A stretch of 64,000 nt of DNA from CAIMWS01 sp964409245 (GTDB lineage: Bacteria > Verrucomicrobiota > Verrucomicrobiia > Limisphaerales > UBA1319): assembly GCA_964409245.1 (NCBI GenBank), contig CAYPCQ010000015.1, positions 1-64,000 on the forward strand. Reading direction: 5' to 3'. The notes under the pieces were generated by a model. The model did not search any database and was not told where the DNA came from. It saw only the letters and a program-made list of their open reading frames with translations. This document shows positions 62,401-64,000 of this stretch, one piece after another. The stretch's first letter is position 1. Each line of letters starts with the position of its first letter. Made by a program: the position numbers and the translations under genes.

Positions 62401-64000
62401 ATGAAGCATGCACCACTGGCCCGCTGGGTCATCCTCGCGATCGCCGCCATCCCGGCCCTGGCCGCCACCCACGCCGCAGCGGCGCCCAACCCGGAGACCT
62501 TTGCCATCGAAACCTTCGTGGGGCGCACCTATAACTACCTGGACAACCTGGTGGACCAGGATGGGCTCCCGTATTTCAACGTATTCTGGACCGATCCCGC
62601 CGAGGCCGCGCATGATTGGCCGGATTTCGGGGACGTCATGAGCCGGCAGCTCCAGGCGGCCATCATGGCCCGGCACTTGACCGGCCAGGAGGCCCGCAAT
62701 GAAAAGCGGTGGCTGCAAAAAATCCGCTCCTGGCTGGATCCTCAAACCGGGCTCCTGATGCGGCCCAAGACCTCCTTCTCCGAGCCGGCGGCTGACCTGG
62801 GCGACCAGGCCCTGACCTTGTTTGCCCTGGCCACCGCCTACGCCGACCAACCGGAGCCGCGCCTCAAGGACGAAATCGACCGCCTGGTGGAACACCTGCC
62901 CCGGCTTTACGAGCCGAACCATTGGCTGCGGGGATTCATCGTCAAAAGCCTGATGACGTGGACGCGGCTCACCGGTTCGCAGCCCGCCCTGGAACAGGCC
63001 GGCCAGCTGATCCGCAGCTGCTTCGAGGAGAATCCGCTGTTCACTCCCGACAACACCTTCCGCCAGGGCGGGCACATGCACGGCAACCTGCGCACGCTGG
63101 TGGGGGCGGCCGATTACGCCCTGTATGTGAAGGATCCGGTGCTGTTCAGCCGGGTGGATGCCCTCTACCGGTATGTCCGCTCCGAAGGCACCCGCTTTGG
63201 GTTCCTCCCGGAAGTCATCGGGCGCAAGGGAGACATTGTTTCCTGCGAAAGCTGCGCGCTGATGGATTTCCTGGGCCTGGCGGTGACGCTGGCCAATCAT
63301 GGCCACCCCGAATATTGGGGCGACGTCGAACGAATGGTGCGCAACCAGCTGGTGGAAAGCCAGGTGGCGGACACCTCCTGGCTGAAGCCCGGGAACCAGC
63401 CGGACACCGCCCAATTCACCTGCCGTGAGGTTGGCCGGCGGCTGGTGGGCGCCTATTCCGGCTGGACGTCGCCCACGCACATCCTGGCCGCCCGCGAGGA
63501 GCTCCACTGGGGCGGCCCGGAATTGCGCGGCAAGACCCGGGCCATCCAGAACTGCTGTGGAGGCTCGGGCACCCACGGCCTGTTCATCGTCTGGAAGAAC
63601 GCCGCCCGTTTTGAAAATGGCACGCTGTCGGTTCACCTCCATATCGACAAACTTTTGCCGCAGGCGGAGATCCGCTGCCGCCAGCCTTACGAAGGGCTGC
63701 TGGCCATCGAGCTCAAGCAGGGCTGCCGCGTGCGGGTCCGCCTCCCCGAGTGGGTGGAGCCGAAGGATATCCAGGCCACGTCCAGCCAGGGCGAGGTCAA
63801 AGCCCGGGTGTGGGGCAACTACCTGGAGCTTGGCCCGCGCCAGGCGGGCGAAAAACTGGTGGTGCGCTACCCCGTCCCGGTGCGGGAGGAAAACTTCCAC
63901 ATCGGCAACCCGGGCTTCCGGCAATACCACTATACCGCCACCTGGAAAGGCGACACCGTCGTGCGCATGACCCCCACCGGCGAACAGGCCGCCAAAGGCT
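62401..64000 (+). CDS. Divergent secreted GH127/DUF1680-like glycosidase (cut by the right edge)
   Basis: The frame is open from ATG 62401 to the window end (533 codons, no stop). The signal peptide is RWVILAIAAIPALAATHAAA. The alpha/alpha barrel region is recognisable (DLGDQALTLFALATAYADQP), and the GH127 zinc-thiolate layout is kept in position: E283 and C285 in SCESCALMDFLG, Cys pair C385-C386 in NCCGGSGTHGLFI, followed by beta-sandwich modules (CRVRVRLPEWVEPKDI). Overall sequence differs clearly from the GH127-like gene at 15318-17390. A longer spacing between the two halves of the site (100 versus 66 residues) suggests a separate subfamily with possibly different sugar specificity. Confidence 0.7.
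   Translation, partial: MKHAPLARWVILAIAAIPALAATHAAAAPNPETFAIETFVGRTYNYLDNLVDQDGLPYFNVFWTDPAEAAHDWPDFGDVMSRQLQAAIMARHLTGQEARNEKRWLQKIRSWLDPQTGLLMRPKTSFSEPAADLGDQALTLFALATAYADQPEPRLKDEIDRLVEHLPRLYEPNHWLRGFIVKSLMTWTRLTGSQPALEQAGQLIRSCFEENPLFTPDNTFRQGGHMHGNLRTLVGAADYALYVKDPVLFSRVDALYRYVRSEGTRFGFLPEVIGRKGDIVSCESCALMDFLGLAVTLANHGHPEYWGDVERMVRNQLVESQVADTSWLKPGNQPDTAQFTCREVGRRLVGAYSGWTSPTHILAAREELHWGGPELRGKTRAIQNCCGGSGTHGLFIVWKNAARFENGTLSVHLHIDKLLPQAEIRCRQPYEGLLAIELKQGCRVRVRLPEWVEPKDIQATSSQGEVKARVWGNYLELGPRQAGEKLVVRYPVPVREENFHIGNPGFRQYHYTATWKGDTVVRMTPTGEQAAKG

Noticed and set aside
61699..63930. A 743-codon open frame on the minus strand
   Set aside because: It is antisense to the second YeeE gene and the GH127-like gene, both of which have clear family motifs.

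Overview
The window looks like chromosomal DNA of a GC-rich, free-living, polysaccharide-degrading bacterium, most probably a member of the Verrucomicrobiota. This is an inference from gene content: secreted GH106- and GH127-type glycosidases, Tat-exported Gfo/Idh oxidoreductases, a PQQ-like propeller beginning with a DWPRWRG motif, lamin-tail/CotH giants, minimal pseudopilins with a PilMNO-type assembly platform, and a class II ribonucleotide reductase. No rRNA, tRNA or CRISPR array was recognised.

Layout. 1-1.9 kb: the last codons of an RHS-repeat protein, then a secreted protein of unknown family. 1.9-6.7 kb (minus): a compact sigma factor / membrane-anchored putative anti-sigma / DUF2723 (TMEM260-like) glycosyltransferase operon. 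6.7-8.9 kb (minus): inositol-monophosphatase-like protein and Tat-exported oxidoreductase. 9.4-15.2 kb: housekeeping genes gcvT, gcvH, an HU-like protein, hisS, rnd (minus) and an HtrA-like protease without PDZ. 15.3-20.7 kb (minus): a GH127-like arabinofuranosidase and the B12-dependent reductase nrdJ. 21-36.3 kb (minus): pilM-pilN-pilO-pilP-like-secretin, running with a 3-bp gap into the first of three giant paralogous secreted proteins (NHL propeller, cohesin-like and dockerin-like modules). 37.7-38.9 kb: two single-gene pseudopilins, each followed by a strong terminator. 39-46.3 kb: a YfhO membrane protein, a parallel beta-helix protein, an Rpn-family nuclease and a four-EF-hand protein. 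46.6-59.2 kb: a very GC-rich run of two GH106-like enzymes and a 1974-residue lamin-tail/CotH protein. 59.4-64 kb: a PQQ-like propeller, a two-gene YeeE/YedE transporter, and a second, divergent GH127-like enzyme cut by the right edge.

Functional picture. Two themes dominate: breakdown of rhamnose/arabinose-containing polysaccharide (GH106 x2, GH127-like x2, beta-helix, oxidoreductase), and an envelope machine of the type IV pilus / type II secretion class whose operon also encodes its probable cargo or surface partners.

Unexplained structure. Five dispersed copies of a ~130-180 bp intergenic repeat share one open frame (core peptide PDQIG, then a RKNLRRNHF-like segment). The differences between copies within the PDQIG core are mostly synonymous, and one copy forms a complete 58-codon ORF whose ATG abuts the TGA of the yfhO-like gene. 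A 238-bp element with perfect 26-bp inverted ends lies upstream of pilM. These, together with the pilus-platform/NHL-giant operon, are the best candidates for something undescribed.
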